Positions 9,893 through 19,682 of a stretch of 64,000 nt of DNA are shown piece after piece; positions within the stretch are counted from its first letter, which is position 1; the number at the start of each line of letters is the position of its first letter. A program made the position numbers and the translations under genes. This stretch comes from Piezodorus guildinii. Its lineage: Eukaryota > Arthropoda > Insecta > Hemiptera > Pentatomidae. Location: contig CM041294.1 of NCBI GenBank assembly GCA_023052935.1, positions 15,239,791 through 15,303,790 on the forward strand, in the 5' to 3' direction. A model generated the notes under the pieces. It ran no database searches and was not told where the DNA came from. It was given only the letters and a program-made list of their open reading frames with translations.

Positions 9893-11160
9893 TTATTTAT
9901 TTATTTTACATTTAGGTGCCGTGTACCACAACATTAGGTTAGAGGCACCGTTCGTTGTATTAATTACAATTTTTTGTATAAATTAATCTTTTTGACGTAT
10001 TCCATAACTGCATTGTGGAACTTTCTGTCATCTCCTAGTAGGTTGTAGCTCGAGCCCGTCGATTAAATTTTTTCTCCTTTCTTCTTGGTATCTGATACAG
10101 TCTACCATTATGTGTTTTGCTGTGACTTTTACTCTACAGTTTTCACATATTGGTGGAGTTGTGCCTTCCAATAAATGACTGTGCGTGAGCCTGGTGTGTC
10201 CTATCCTCAGTCTGGTTAACACTAATTGATCCCTTCTTTGGCCTGAGATGAGGTTCCAGGGCGTCGCGTGGGTTCTAATTGATTTTAGCAAGTTGCTTTC
10301 CTTTACCTTCTGCCAATTCCGGTCCCAAGCTTCCTTTCTTATTTTTGACTTGAAGTCGGGCAAGGAATGGAAATTCGGGGAACTGGAAAGAGGGTACAGG
10401 CCTCTTTAGCAGCATTATCCGCTATATCATTCCCCTCTGCCTGCGTACCCTGGGATCCACATGAAATTAACAGTTTTTCTTACGGTTTCAACATGAGTCA
10501 AAATGTTTGATAAGATGTAATTGTTATTTATTTTATTTTTACTGATGCTATTGAGGGCCGATAGGGAGTCTGAACATATTAAAAATTCATCACAGTTATT
10601 CAAACATAATATCAACTCTAACGCCAAGTTTACTGCAAACAACTCTGCTGAGTAGATTGTAAAAATATTTGGTAACGAGTATCGAATAATTTCCGTGCCA
10701 ATTACTACAGAACAACCCACACCATTGTCAGTTTTTGACCCGTCTGTGAATATTAACTGATTTTTGTTATAACTCGCGGTGTATTCTGTGAAGTAACTAC
10801 ATGTTATATAAGGATTTCTATGATTTTTGGATAGGTTAACCAGTGAGAAGTTAAATTTTGATGAAGATTGATGCCAAGGTGGAAGAGGGTGTGGGTGGAC
10901 TATCTCTACTTTACTGTAAGAATCAAGAATTATCGAGCCAAAGTGCTGAGGAGGATGGGCGGGAGACACAGGACTGATGCCATCAAATCCTGGAGTTACT
11001 TTTAGTCTAACCGAAGTTTGGAGAACATTGTAAGCTCTTCGCAAAGGTAGTGACCACTCCTCCGCGTCACAGAGCAGGCTTGCCGTTGGGCTAGTTCTGA
11101 ATGCTCCTGTCGCTAACCGTACCATGGAATGATGAAATGTATTCAATTTGTTTAGATTAA
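9893..11160 (-). mobile_element. 5'-truncated LINE with RNase H domain (I-superfamily-like)
   Basis: Minus-strand non-LTR retrotransposon fragment. Its 3' end is near 9893 (ATTTATTTATTTATT on the plus strand). The coding part comprises an RNase H domain and a C-terminal zinc-knuckle region in two frames; the reverse transcriptase is absent, apart from a short end of it upstream of RNase H, so the insertion is 5'-truncated at about 11150-11160. Confidence 0.82.
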
Positions 11161-11233
11161 TCAAGGAAACAAAAGAGAAACAGTAAAATATGAGGAATAA
11201 AATAAAAATATTTAAATGGGAATAAGAAAACAA
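10028..11233 (-). pseudogene. LINE RNase H and C-terminal region, broken
   Basis: The frame 11233-10427 (268 codons) contains FTDGSK (D at residue 164), YSAELFA (E at 197), CSDSLSAL (D at 222) and WIPGYAG (259-265), the order expected for a retroelement RNase H. The first 28 or so residues are flanking sequence. The frame stops right after WIPGYAGRGE, and the C-terminal part resumes in another frame at 10363-10028 with LRIGHTRLTHSHLL and a Cys-x2-Cys...His...Cys cluster (ICENC...AKHIMVDC). The usual HxGxxGN motif has Tyr for His. A dead copy. Confidence 0.82.
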
Positions 11234-11394
11234 AGTTCATTCCATTGAATTATATATTTATGCTTATTTGTTTTGTTTCATATATTCATATGCATGTATA
11301 CATGTTATATGAACCCTCTAACATTCTATATCGTATACTGTTAATACAAAAAAAAAAAAAAATAAATAAATAAAAGATTTATTGAATATTAAAT

Positions 11395-12363
11395 AGTAGA
11401 TCGTGAAACCAGCACCATTAGGAATAAGATGGAGGGCTTACGTTGAAGAACTTCTTCACGTGCATCCAAATAAGCCAGAAACAATAGAAGCACCATGGAA
11501 ACTGTACCAAGAATAAATAAACTTGACTCTGAACAAGTATACCAAAAATGACACACCGCACTATGTACTAAGAGAAAAATACAATTAAATTATATGTAAT
11601 CATTCAGATCCCGCAAAAATATTTACAGATGGGTCCAAAATAAATGATCAAGTTGGTTCATCTATTATTACACTCGAAAGTACCTAAGTACCTAAGTAGC
11701 ATATATACTGCGGAACTTGTAGCAATATCAAATGCACTCGAATTCATTATGTCACTTATATGCCCTCAAGAGCCTTCATAATATCTGCACTGACCATCTG
11801 CTAATTAATAAGTCAAGAAAATATGCGGGAGATTTAAAAATAATAAAAAAAAAGAACTTATGGATTTCATCCCGATTGGGCATTGAAGAAGCGAAGGGCT
11901 GCGAAAGAAGCTGAAATATTGGACGTCCAAATCCACCCAGCTTACATCAAGAGAACACGTAAAAGATTACCTAAAGATGAAAATATCTCGTGATTGGGAA
12001 CAGATGTGGTCAGAAGTTGACAACACAAAAAAAGTACTTCGCATCGGACATAGCAGGCTCACATATGTCCATCTCATCCTCAGGCAGTACGAAACCAATG
12101 TGTGACTTGTGTAGAGTGCCTCTCTCAATAAAACATATAATTGAGAACTGCCCCAAATTTCTTGTACTAATGGATAAATTTAATATACCAAGATCGCTGT
12201 GTGAGAGCTTGGAGGACTCTAGTTCAACAATTAGTTCACTACTGAGGTACATCAAAGAATTTCATCTGCTCTGGAAAAAACAATAATAAAAAAATGAATA
12301 AATGAAAAATAATAGGTAAACAAATTAAAATTCTTAAAATAAAAAAAAAAAAAAAAAAAAAAA
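11395..12363 (+). pseudogene. Second RNase H LINE remnant, plus strand
   Basis: Heavily mutated. KIFTDGSKINDQVGSS is readable at about 11610-11660 and a YTAELVAISNALEF-like RNase H segment at about 11705-11750. The C-terminal region follows at 11940-12286 with RIGHSRLTYVHLI-like and CDLC...IKHIIENCPKF (zinc knuckle). It ends in an A-rich tail at 12338-12363. It is the same general LINE type as 9893-11160 but a different subfamily, in the opposite orientation. Confidence 0.72.
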
Positions 12364-12544
12364 GAGATTCATTGATTATATATAATATCAGGAGGGGAAA
12401 AAGAAGAAAAAAAAAGAACGTATGATAATATACTAACTACTGTTTTCTCTTAAGTTCTTAATACCAATTACATGTTATTGTATTCATTAATTTATTAACC
12501 ATGCATTTATTTTATTTATATATTTTGTTATTATATACATTTGT

Positions 12545-12748
12545 TTATTTTTTCTTTTATGTAATTTGACTTTACATTGTTCATTCTGTAGATATTGTAT
12601 GAATGAGATCTTACAAGCACTATTATTATCTTCCAATCGAAACAAACTGTAATATATCTGAATAAGATGTTTGATTAAAAAAAAAAAATACATTTAACTT
12701 TTAAATTCCATATAGTTGTTACCATCATGGCACTGGTCCATATATATT
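12545..12748 (+). repeat. LINE 3'-tail segment, paralogue of 16513-17408
   Basis: TTCTTTTATGTAATTTGAC, TGTATGAATGAGATC, CACTATTATTATC, an A run, then CCATATAGTTGTTACCATC and CTGGTCCATATAT. The first part is a LINE 3' tail found in five places here (also 16513, 23437 minus, 34545 minus, 40683 minus). The last part matches the sequence either side of the foldback at 16678-17361, and so it represents the empty site of that insertion. Confidence 0.75.
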
Positions 12749-13285
12749 TTTACTTTCACTTACCTTATATGAAATATAAAGTAAGGGAAAGTATTGCGAT
12801 CGCGAAAAATTTTCGAATTCCAGTTTTCAACGGAAACACACTTTCCCTGAGTCCAAATAACCAAGTCCCGCTAAAAGGTCTGTGTGTCCGTCCGTGTGTG
12901 GTGTGTGTGTATGGGTGGGTATGGTAACTCTAGCGCAAAAACAAAAAGTGTTACGGAACTGAAATTCCATATTTAAGACAACTATACGCCCGAGATGTTA
13001 CAGCAACTTTTTCATTAAAATCAGCTAATCAGAAAGGCCACTTGATACTATGCATGCATTGATTGCTATGCATTTTGCACCTTTTTACGATTTTCTCATA
13101 AATGGCACCAACGATTTTTTAATTAAGCTCGCTATATCGGTATAAAATTGGACGGGCTTTGATATCATGAAGGTTTCATTCTGATTGAAATAGTCTGACA
13201 GTGCTTAAATGCCGATATTTTAAAATTTCTTCTTCTAAAGTACCTTTAATTTTGTAGCTTTTACGGAATTGACCATTTCATCTGA
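12749..13285 (-). mobile_element. HINE-like element, copy b, hairpin-end half
   Basis: On the plus strand it starts at the hairpin ACTTTCACTTAC...GTAAGGGAAAGT, then GCGATCGCGAAAA, CCAAGTCCCGC, a GT run (12888-12912), ACTATACGCCCGAG and GCTTAAATGCCGATATTTT. The family sequence stops near 13285 and continues only at about 16160-16512, so copy b has been split by about 2.9 kb of LINE sequence. Confidence 0.65.
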
Positions 13286-13805
13286 TTAAAATTGAGATAA
13301 AACATTTAAATATGGGTCAATCCATTCGAAATCGTCCAGACCTTTCCGCTCGACATTTTTGATTTTCGTGATTTTTTGACCAGTTATTCTCTATCCATTC
13401 GTAAATATAAAACCATAAATAAAAAATATTTTCGGCGAATACGTTTAGTGTTGCAGCCGTCGTAAGTCAGCTTTACGGGCGAAAACACGTGGTGGAAAAC
13501 CTTTCTAATTCCTTAAATTTTTCGGATATCGAATCAAAACAAAAATTAACAATAAGATAAGGACATGTTTTGTATTTTTGTCCTCACGGCTTATTGCCTA
13601 AATAGTGAAGAAAGTTGTTTAACAAATTCTCGAAAATGAATAAAAACTGAGATTTTTAACGAGATAAAAGGACATGAAGGAAAAGAGACTTACTTTTAAT
13701 TATTTTTTATTATAAAGCTTAGTCAATTTTGCATATTTAAGAATAAAACCAAAACTAGAATGATAATGAGAGTATTTTATAAAATGTTGGTCCTTACAAC
13801 ACATT
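13286..13805. other. Unassigned stretch inside split HINE copy b
   Basis: No coding frame, tRNA or repeat recognised. It includes less AT-rich sequence at 13310-13560 with no match elsewhere in the window. Confidence 0.35.
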
Positions 13806-15005
13806 AATAATAATAATAATAAATTCTTTATTTATTCTGGGACAAGTCCCTTTTGAATAATTTTACAAAGCATACAAACAGAACTTTAGTGTCTTAGAGT
13901 AAAAACATAAAGCGAACAAAAAATAATAGAAAATAAAAAAGTGAACAATAGTGATACATTAAAAGGTAGCTTCTAATAGTAATAATTCTAATCAATAATA
14001 CCAAAACTAGACAAAAGATAAAACAGAAAAATATGTTCATATATACAATATTTTAATTAATAGTACTTTACTGTTTTAATGTTAAATTATTGAAATAATA
14101 TAGTTAAATATACAGGTCCACACCAATGTAAGATGTTGCATTTAAATTATTGTTTCTATATATTTTATTTAACTAATTTAAATTGAATTTGCAAATCTAT
14201 TTAGGGCTCTTTGAAAATTGAATAGAGAGGATATGGTCGAATAGACGGGATTTGAAGGTCTGAAGAGTATCAGAATGTCGGATATATGAAGGAATGGAAT
14301 TCCATACGAAAGAGGAGCGGATTAGGAAGGATCTGTCGAAGGCTGCGGTTCGATGAGGCGCCACATACAGGTCTGAAGGCCGTGAACGAGTGTTGCGGGA
14401 ATGAATGGAGGATTTGAATGAAAACATATCTGAGATGTAAGATGGGCGGCTGGATTGGAGAGATTGGAAGAGGAAGGTTGCTAGGAAGTATTTACAACGG
14501 TAGGAGGGGTAAAGCCACTTCAACTCTTCGTAGAATCTGGTAACAGAAGTGTCCCTGGATATCCCAAAGATGAAGCGAATGAAGCAGTTGAATAATCGTT
14601 TAAGTCTAGCTTCGAGATCTCCAGAGACACCCCCATACACCGCACAGCAGTAGTCAAAGTGGGGGAAAGATAAGGAACAAACTAGAAGCCTACGGGTGCG
14701 TAACGGTTAGGTGGAAATTGATAGGGTTATTATTGAGGAACAGTGTTGGGATTGGAGGGATGGTTTTAAGGAGGGGATTGGAGCCTATTACAATCGCCAT
14801 TGCCTTCTCTGCACTTAACTTAAGCTTGTTGGCCTTGGCCCAATAACTGATTCTGTTGAGATCTTCTTGAAGTTTTTCAGTAGCTTGTAATAGGTCCGAA
14901 GGAGGAAAGGATAGGTAAATTTGGATGTCATCTGCATACATATGGTATTGGGAATGATATATATGATTCAGAATGGCGTGATCTGGTTTCAAGTGAGTGA
15001 ATTGA
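13806..15005 (-). mobile_element. CR1/L2-like LINE fragment 1
   Basis: Minus-strand LINE whose 3' tail is a TAA run plus TTTATTCTGGGACAAGTCCC (13807-13850). It carries the C-terminal end of the protein and, past it, an out-of-order piece of the reverse transcriptase. The upstream edge at 14965-15005 is a copy of C-terminal sequence also present at 15531-15575, so the fragment is rearranged. Confidence 0.75.
14197..14992 (-). pseudogene. LINE reverse transcriptase piece (YADD) and C terminus
   Basis: 14992-14690 encodes the RT active site HMYADDIQIYLSF (YADD near residue 19) followed by the palm segment LNRISYWAKANKLKLSAEKA, typical of CR1/L2/Daphne-type LINEs. 14640-14197 encodes the conserved C-terminal block, with LKRLFNCFIRFIFGI, SSIHSRNTRSRPSDLYV and FVWNSIPSYIRHSDTLQTFKSRLF. 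The two pieces are in different frames and the part between YADD and the thumb is shortened. Not functional. Confidence 0.82.
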
Positions 15006-16020
15006 GGATTATATTATTATAATAATAATAATAAAATAACTTTATTCTGGGACTATGTCCCTTAAGAATAACAATGTTGTACAGTAAATATACACTTCAA
15101 TATGTCCGGCCGAGAGACCAATAAAATAAACTTTTATTTACAAATGTGTAAAAAATAAAAATAAGACCTATTTATATAGACATATAAAAAATATATGGAA
15201 TATAAAACAAAGAAAAAAAATCTGCTATAAAATAATAGTGCTGAACAATTTCCAAATAAATAAAATAAATGAATTAATCCATAACTCTAGGATTCTGATA
15301 AAATAAAAATAAAATGATCTTAAGTTGAAAGTAAGATAGTGAATTATCAATTTTACATTTAGTGTGCGTCTCTTTGGGATCTTAGAAGGTGTAGGAAAAG
15401 GTGGGATTTGAATGAGAGAAGGGAAGAAGCATGGCGAATATGATTAGGTAGGGAATTCCAGAGAGATGCAGAGCGGATATAAAAGTAATTATCAAAAGAT
15501 TTGGTCCTATGGATAGGAATGTAAAGGTCAGAATGGCGTGATCTGGTTTCAAGTGAGTGAATTGAGGATTTGAATTGAAGGATACTGTGAATATATGGAG
15601 GATGTTGAGATTTAATGACTTGGTAGAGGTATGTCCCTAGGAAATATTGTCTACGTATGGAAGGTAGGAGCCACTTCAATTCGCTGTATAAGTGGGTTAC
15701 TGGCGACCTCCTGAAGGTACCGAAGATAAATCTTATAAACATATTCATAATCCGCTTGAGTCTGTCATCAAGTACAGGGAAAATAAGCGAGGAAACCAAC
15801 ATCTTACGGGTGGGAAGTGGGAGGAGGTGACGGGAGCGATGGAAGTACTTAAGAGTATAGTTCGTCTGGAAATTTGAGCAATGTGGGGTTTCTAGGAAAG
15901 GGTTTGGTCTATGGTAATACCTAGGTTTTTGACAGTGGAACTGAAGGTAGCCTTTTAATTTAGTATTATTACTTACGTAGCCAAGAGAATGGTTCACAAA
16001 AATCACGAAAAATTACATCA
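15006..16020 (-). mobile_element. CR1/L2-like LINE fragment 2
   Basis: Same LINE type in the same orientation, 3' tail at 15010-15060 (AATAATAATAATAAAATAAC then TTATTCTGGGACTATGTCCC). The coding part 16006-15359 (215 codons) holds RIMNMFIRFIFGTFRRSPVT, LQFKSSIHSLETRSRHSDLY and WNSLPNHIRHASSLLSFKSH. It is 5'-truncated near 16010, where HINE copy b resumes. Confidence 0.78.
15359..16006 (-). pseudogene. LINE C-terminal coding remnant
   Basis: Open for 215 codons. The N-terminal 60 or so residues are a worn thumb region; residues from about 80 onward match the C-terminal block at 14640-14197, as the related motifs SSIHS-TRSR-SDLY and NS-P-IRH show. Lacks all RT catalytic motifs because of 5' truncation. 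Confidence 0.75.
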
Positions 16021-16159
16021 GCTTAAACCTTTGGCTATGACAAGGGGGGGGGGGATTATAAATGATTTTCACTCCTTATATAGACTTATAAAACATCGCG
16101 AAAAATCAATTTTTGCCAATTTTGGAAATTCATATAGAAAACAACATATATTCTCAAGA

Positions 16160-16512
16160 TCGAAATATTTACAGCAAGTAACTAATAAGTAAATAAAATA
16201 CAAGTACGAATTCGATATCCAACTAAAGGAGATAACTGCAAAAATATTTTTTAATGCAATTTTTTTTTTGGAACTTAAGAACAGCAATATACATGTATAA
16301 TATACCGTTGGAATGCTTGAGATTTATAAAAAATATAATTTTAGACATACTATTGTAAAAGTTAATGTGATGGAAAGCCGATAAAACATTGATTGCCGTC
16401 GTATGTAAATAATTTTTTAACAATTTTTTTTCGTTTCTTAATTTCTTTAAAAATTCTCAAATCGATATAAATAACGAAGGAGAGAGAAACTTGTATGTTG
16501 CGCGCAACAGAT
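16160..16512 (-). mobile_element. HINE-like element, copy b, TCTGGTGC-end half
   Basis: Continues the family where 12749-13285 stops: GAATTCGATATCCAACTAAAGGAGA, ATATACATGTATAATATACCGTTGGAA, and an end with GAAACTTGTATGTTGCGCGC-AACAGATTTTT. The terminus is more diverged than in other copies. The LINE tail paralogue at 16513 follows directly. Confidence 0.6.
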
Positions 16513-16677
16513 TTTTCTTTTATGTAATTTGACTTTACCATTGTTCATTCTGTAAAGAATGTATGAATGAGATCTTACAAGCACTATTATTATCGTCCAG
16601 TTAAGACAAACTGTATATATCTGAATAAGATGTTTGATTAAGAAAAAAAAATACATTTAACTTTTAAATACCATTTA
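16513..16677 (+). repeat. LINE 3'-tail segment before foldback A
   Basis: Matches 12549-12720 almost base for base up to the 12-bp target AAATACCATTTA (16666-16677). The matching continues at 17374 after the insertion. Confidence 0.75.
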
Positions 16678-17361
16678 CTGGAAGGAATTAGTCCGGGTGG
16701 CGGTCATTAAATGAAACAACTAAATAGTTTCAACTATTTTATTGTTTGCTAACGTTTCGACCCCCTTTGTGGGTCATCATCAGCGCTAAAAAGATACAAA
16801 AGAATGGAAAATACGTACTGATTTATGGACAGGGTCTGACAACAATATTTTCCATTCTACCTTTTCCTACGTATTTTCCATCCTACCTACCCCCCATCTA
16901 CCAAACAGTACCTTGTTTCCATTCTCCCACCATGCGGTACGTATCTCCACTCTACTTCATATTTTTATATTTCATGTAAATTATTGTTACCTGTGTAAAT
17001 TTTGTTTAGTGAACATTTTTATTTTTTCTGTATAACACTTTCATTATTGTAATATGGTAATATGGTCATTGTATTTTAATTAAGATTTTTTTTTTTTTTT
17101 TTTTTTTTTTACATATACAGTTCTTCTGTGATTTTTTAATACCGACGTTCTCTAGCTAAATAGGTTATATAATATTGTATGTAATGTAATTGAAATTATA
17201 TTCTTTTGTATCTTTTTAGCCCTGATGATGACCCACAAAGGGGGTCGAAACGTTGGCAAACAATAAAATAGTTGAAACTATTTAGCTGTTTCATTTAATG
17301 ACCGCCACCCGGACTAATTCCTTCCAGTAATTCTCAACGGTCAACTAATTACATCCACAAT
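16678..17361. mobile_element. Penelope-like foldback A, 684 bp, hammerhead-like motifs in both arms
   Basis: Flanked by a perfect 12-bp duplication AAATACCATTTA (16666-16677 and 17362-17373). Arms of roughly 130 bp (CTGGAAGGAATTAGTCCGGG... and complement) enclose a unique loop. Each arm has the hammerhead-like core: plus strand 17219-17257 reads GCC, CTGATGA, T, GACCC/GGGTC stem, GAAACGTTGGC; the minus-strand counterpart is at 16748-16787. The right arm has about 35 extra bases (CTCAACGGTCAACTAATTAC...). Core in terminal repeats, variable-length target duplications and a short extension beyond one repeat are features I associate with Penelope-like elements. No RT or GIY-YIG coding is present. 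Confidence 0.78.
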
Positions 17362-17373
17362 AAATACCATTTA

Positions 17374-17884
17374 GTTGTTACCATCATGGCTCTGGTCCAT
17401 ATATGTGTATATTTTTAATATTTGTTCATATAAAGACGCAAGATGCCTATTTCATTCGACTTGCGAATGATCCCATCTTTAAAATAAGATACTCTTCCTT
17501 CCTCCTCGTCTCATGAACCGGACTTACCTGACGAAGCTCGGCCATAACTTGGAGGCCGGGCGGTGACCCCGACAACTTTTCCTAATCAGCTGTTCTCCGC
17601 ACTTACTAACTTTAACCGCCCTTCTCCCCTCTCCGGCCCAAACTCAGTTTTTGTGTTGATTGGTAAAGTTGCCAACGACCTTGAGCCAAGGTCACATTTA
17701 GATGAACCGAGATCCCTGACCTCTAATAATATCTCATAGTTTGTTAACCTTATCGAATAGTAAAGGATAAAGTTTTCATAAACTCATACGTTTATAACAA
17801 TCCATAAATTTAGGTATTATACATAGAATTGAGTATGCATTTTTTTTTTTTTTTTTTTTAACAAAAAGATGTATGGGGGAAAAG
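17374..17884. other. Flank of foldback A and a GC-richer unassigned block
   Basis: 17374-17408 completes the paralogue of 12720-12748. 17500-17720 is distinctly GC-richer than the surroundings (GAGGCCGGGCGGTGACCCCG) without any coding frame or repeat match that I can see. Confidence 0.4.
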
Positions 17885-18040
17885 TTGGATGGGGGTTCGG
17901 TCATCAAGAAAAACGCGCTAATTAATTAAACTTATTTTATTATGTACCGACGTTTCGGCTTACATTTGGGTTCTTATCATGACTAAGAAACATAGATAAA
18001 GATAACAACCAATAGAAGTAAATGAAATAAATAATTTTAA
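17885..18040 (-). mobile_element. Single Penelope-like terminus with decayed hammerhead-like motif
   Basis: Matches one arm of foldback C (28606-28760): GGTTCGGTCAT, TTTTATTATGTACCGACGTTTCGGC, ACATTTGGG, AACAACCAATAGAAGTAA. On the minus strand GCCGAAACGTCGGTAC is preserved but the CTGATGA equivalent reads CATGATAAG. Only one arm is present. Confidence 0.6.
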
Positions 18041-18054
18041 GTAAATAAATAATC

Positions 18055-18360
18055 GGAGCGGCGTGGTCTAGTGGGTAGACTCCTTCCTCTTCTAAGATCT
18101 CCAATCCCACTGCCCATCTCTGATATATTTTCATTCAAATCTTTCGTTCACTCCCACAGCACTCATTCACGACATTCAGACCTGTATATAACACCTCATC
18201 AAATCTTATCTTTCGACAGATCCTTCCTAACCCAATCCTCCGATTCTATTCCGTCATATATTCTTCATTCTGATAATCCTCTGACCTTCAAATTATGTCT
18301 ATTCAATCTTTCTGTCCAATTCCAAAAGAACCCTAAGTATATTAGCAAATTTCTATAAAA
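18055..18360 (+). mobile_element. SINE-head/LINE-tail chimera
   Basis: 18055-18080 is the first 26 bases of SINE family 1 (GGAGCGGCGTGGTCTAGTGG, the A-box region). From 18083 the sequence is the CR1/L2-like LINE C-terminal region on the plus strand, readable to 18358 as ISDIFSFKSFVHSHSTHSRH and SIPSYILHSDNPLTFKLCLF. This matches 14440-14200 read on the minus strand. A template switch between a SINE and a LINE RNA during reverse transcription would produce this. Confidence 0.65.
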
Positions 18361-18564
18361 TTAGTGGGAAAAAAAAACATTGAAAATAATTATAATATTT
18401 TGTTTTGCATTGTATTTGCATATTTGACTATGTTATTTCATGAAAATCTCACCAATATTGTAAATCTCTTTTAGTTAAATTTTGTAATTAAAATTTATAT
18501 AAATGAATATAGTTTTTGTTTCATTGTTTTATTTTTTTAAAAATTAATTTTCTATATTATTATT

Positions 18565-18872
18565 GGGAGCAGTGTGGTCTAGTGGATAGAGCGCTAGTCT
18601 GCTGTGCTGCAGGTTCTGGGTTCGAATCCCGGCTGTGGCGGAATATTATTTATTCTGTTATTTCGCCGGGGTGCGATCTTGGGGTATGGAGACCCTGGGG
18701 GCACCCTGCCTCTATAAATTGGGTACTCAAAGATGGGAAACCTGGCGGCTGAGCATGATCTCGGCCAAATCACCTCATTGCACGGCCGTTGGCCTAGAAA
18801 CAGTACGAATCTCTACATGCACTGAGCCCAAAAACTCTTCATGGGTTGTAGTGGTACAGGTTTTAAATAAAT
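18565..18872 (+). mobile_element. tRNA-derived SINE, family 1, copy 1
   Basis: tRNA-like head: TGGTCTAGTGGATAGAGCGC (A box) at about 18575-18594 and GGGTTCGAATCCCGGC (B box) at about 18619-18634. The body reads GTATGGAGACCCTGGGG, CTCTATAAATTGGG, CCTGGCGGCTGAGCATGATC, CACCTCATTGCACGGCCGTT, ACAGTACGAATCTCTA and GGGTTGTAGTGGTACAGG. A second copy at 44842-45152 matches throughout. No clear target duplication at this copy. Confidence 0.88.
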
Positions 18873-19049
18873 AATCAGCTAACAGTAATACAAGATGAAA
18901 ACAAAGATTAATATAAAATGAAAATAAAATTGGCATGAAAATATTTGAAGATTGTCAGAAACTACGCATCTTATTAATGTTATCAAATTATGAAAATATT
19001 AACCAATTAGGTGATATATATGGAACTAGTACATTTAAATATTTATATT

Positions 19050-19475
19050 TATACAGTTAAGCTTTGGAGCTCTACTAAACCATCCAATTCTTTCCGTATC
19101 AAATCCAAAATCCTTCGAAAATCCTCGACGCTCTTTGCTTTGTCAAGAATAAAATAATTCATAAAAAAATCCATGTTCAATATGTAGCTGATTTGGCCCG
19201 TACCAGGTATCATTCTTTTCATGCCAAACTCCATTCCTACATTAATCCAGTAGTTTTAATTCTTGCTTCCTCTTCAATTCCTGATCATCCACCGAGACGT
19301 CTGAAGAGAAGATGGCCTTCTTGTTTAGATTGACTACTAGAGTTCTTTCAATGGGCAGCTCCTCTTCATGTTTTTCCTGTACACAATCTTTTATCAGCAT
19401 ATTTACTTAAAGTATTATAATATACAGTTGTAAATTTCAATGAAATATAAATAAATTAAAATTAAATATTAAAAA
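19050..19475 (+). pseudogene. Jockey-like LINE C-terminal remnant, decayed
   Basis: The DNA matches the recent LINE at 51420-51847: AGCTTTGGAGCTCTACTAAACC, CCAAAATCCTTCG, CGAGACGTCTGAAGAGAAGATGGCC, and the tail ATATACAGTTGTAAATTTCAATGAAATATAA. Many stops and frameshifts. The apparent minus-strand frame at 19049-19234 is an antisense shadow. Confidence 0.75.
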
Positions 19476-19648
19476 AAAAATGTTTATTTTTATTAATTTG
19501 AATCTATTATTTCCATTAAATTCCATATTGTATGGTACTAAAGTTTTAAGTTTTATTTACTAGAATTCGTTCTCATATTTTATAAAGAAAAGGTTCTTTT
19601 AGCATCAATAGATTTTCTACAGCTGGATTTATATTTATTTAAAAAAAA

Positions 19649-19682
<34 letters not shown>

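Noticed and set aside
12010..12255. Minus-strand 81-codon frame
   Set aside because: Antisense to the LINE zinc-knuckle region, which reads well on the plus strand.
16678..17361. Calling the foldbacks ordinary DNA-transposon MITEs
   Set aside because: Target duplications vary (12, 12, 14, 15 bp), only one side has an extension and all arms carry the hammerhead-like core, which fits Penelope-like elements better than any cut-and-paste superfamily.
19049..19234. Minus-strand 61-codon frame
   Set aside because: Antisense to a decayed Jockey-like LINE.
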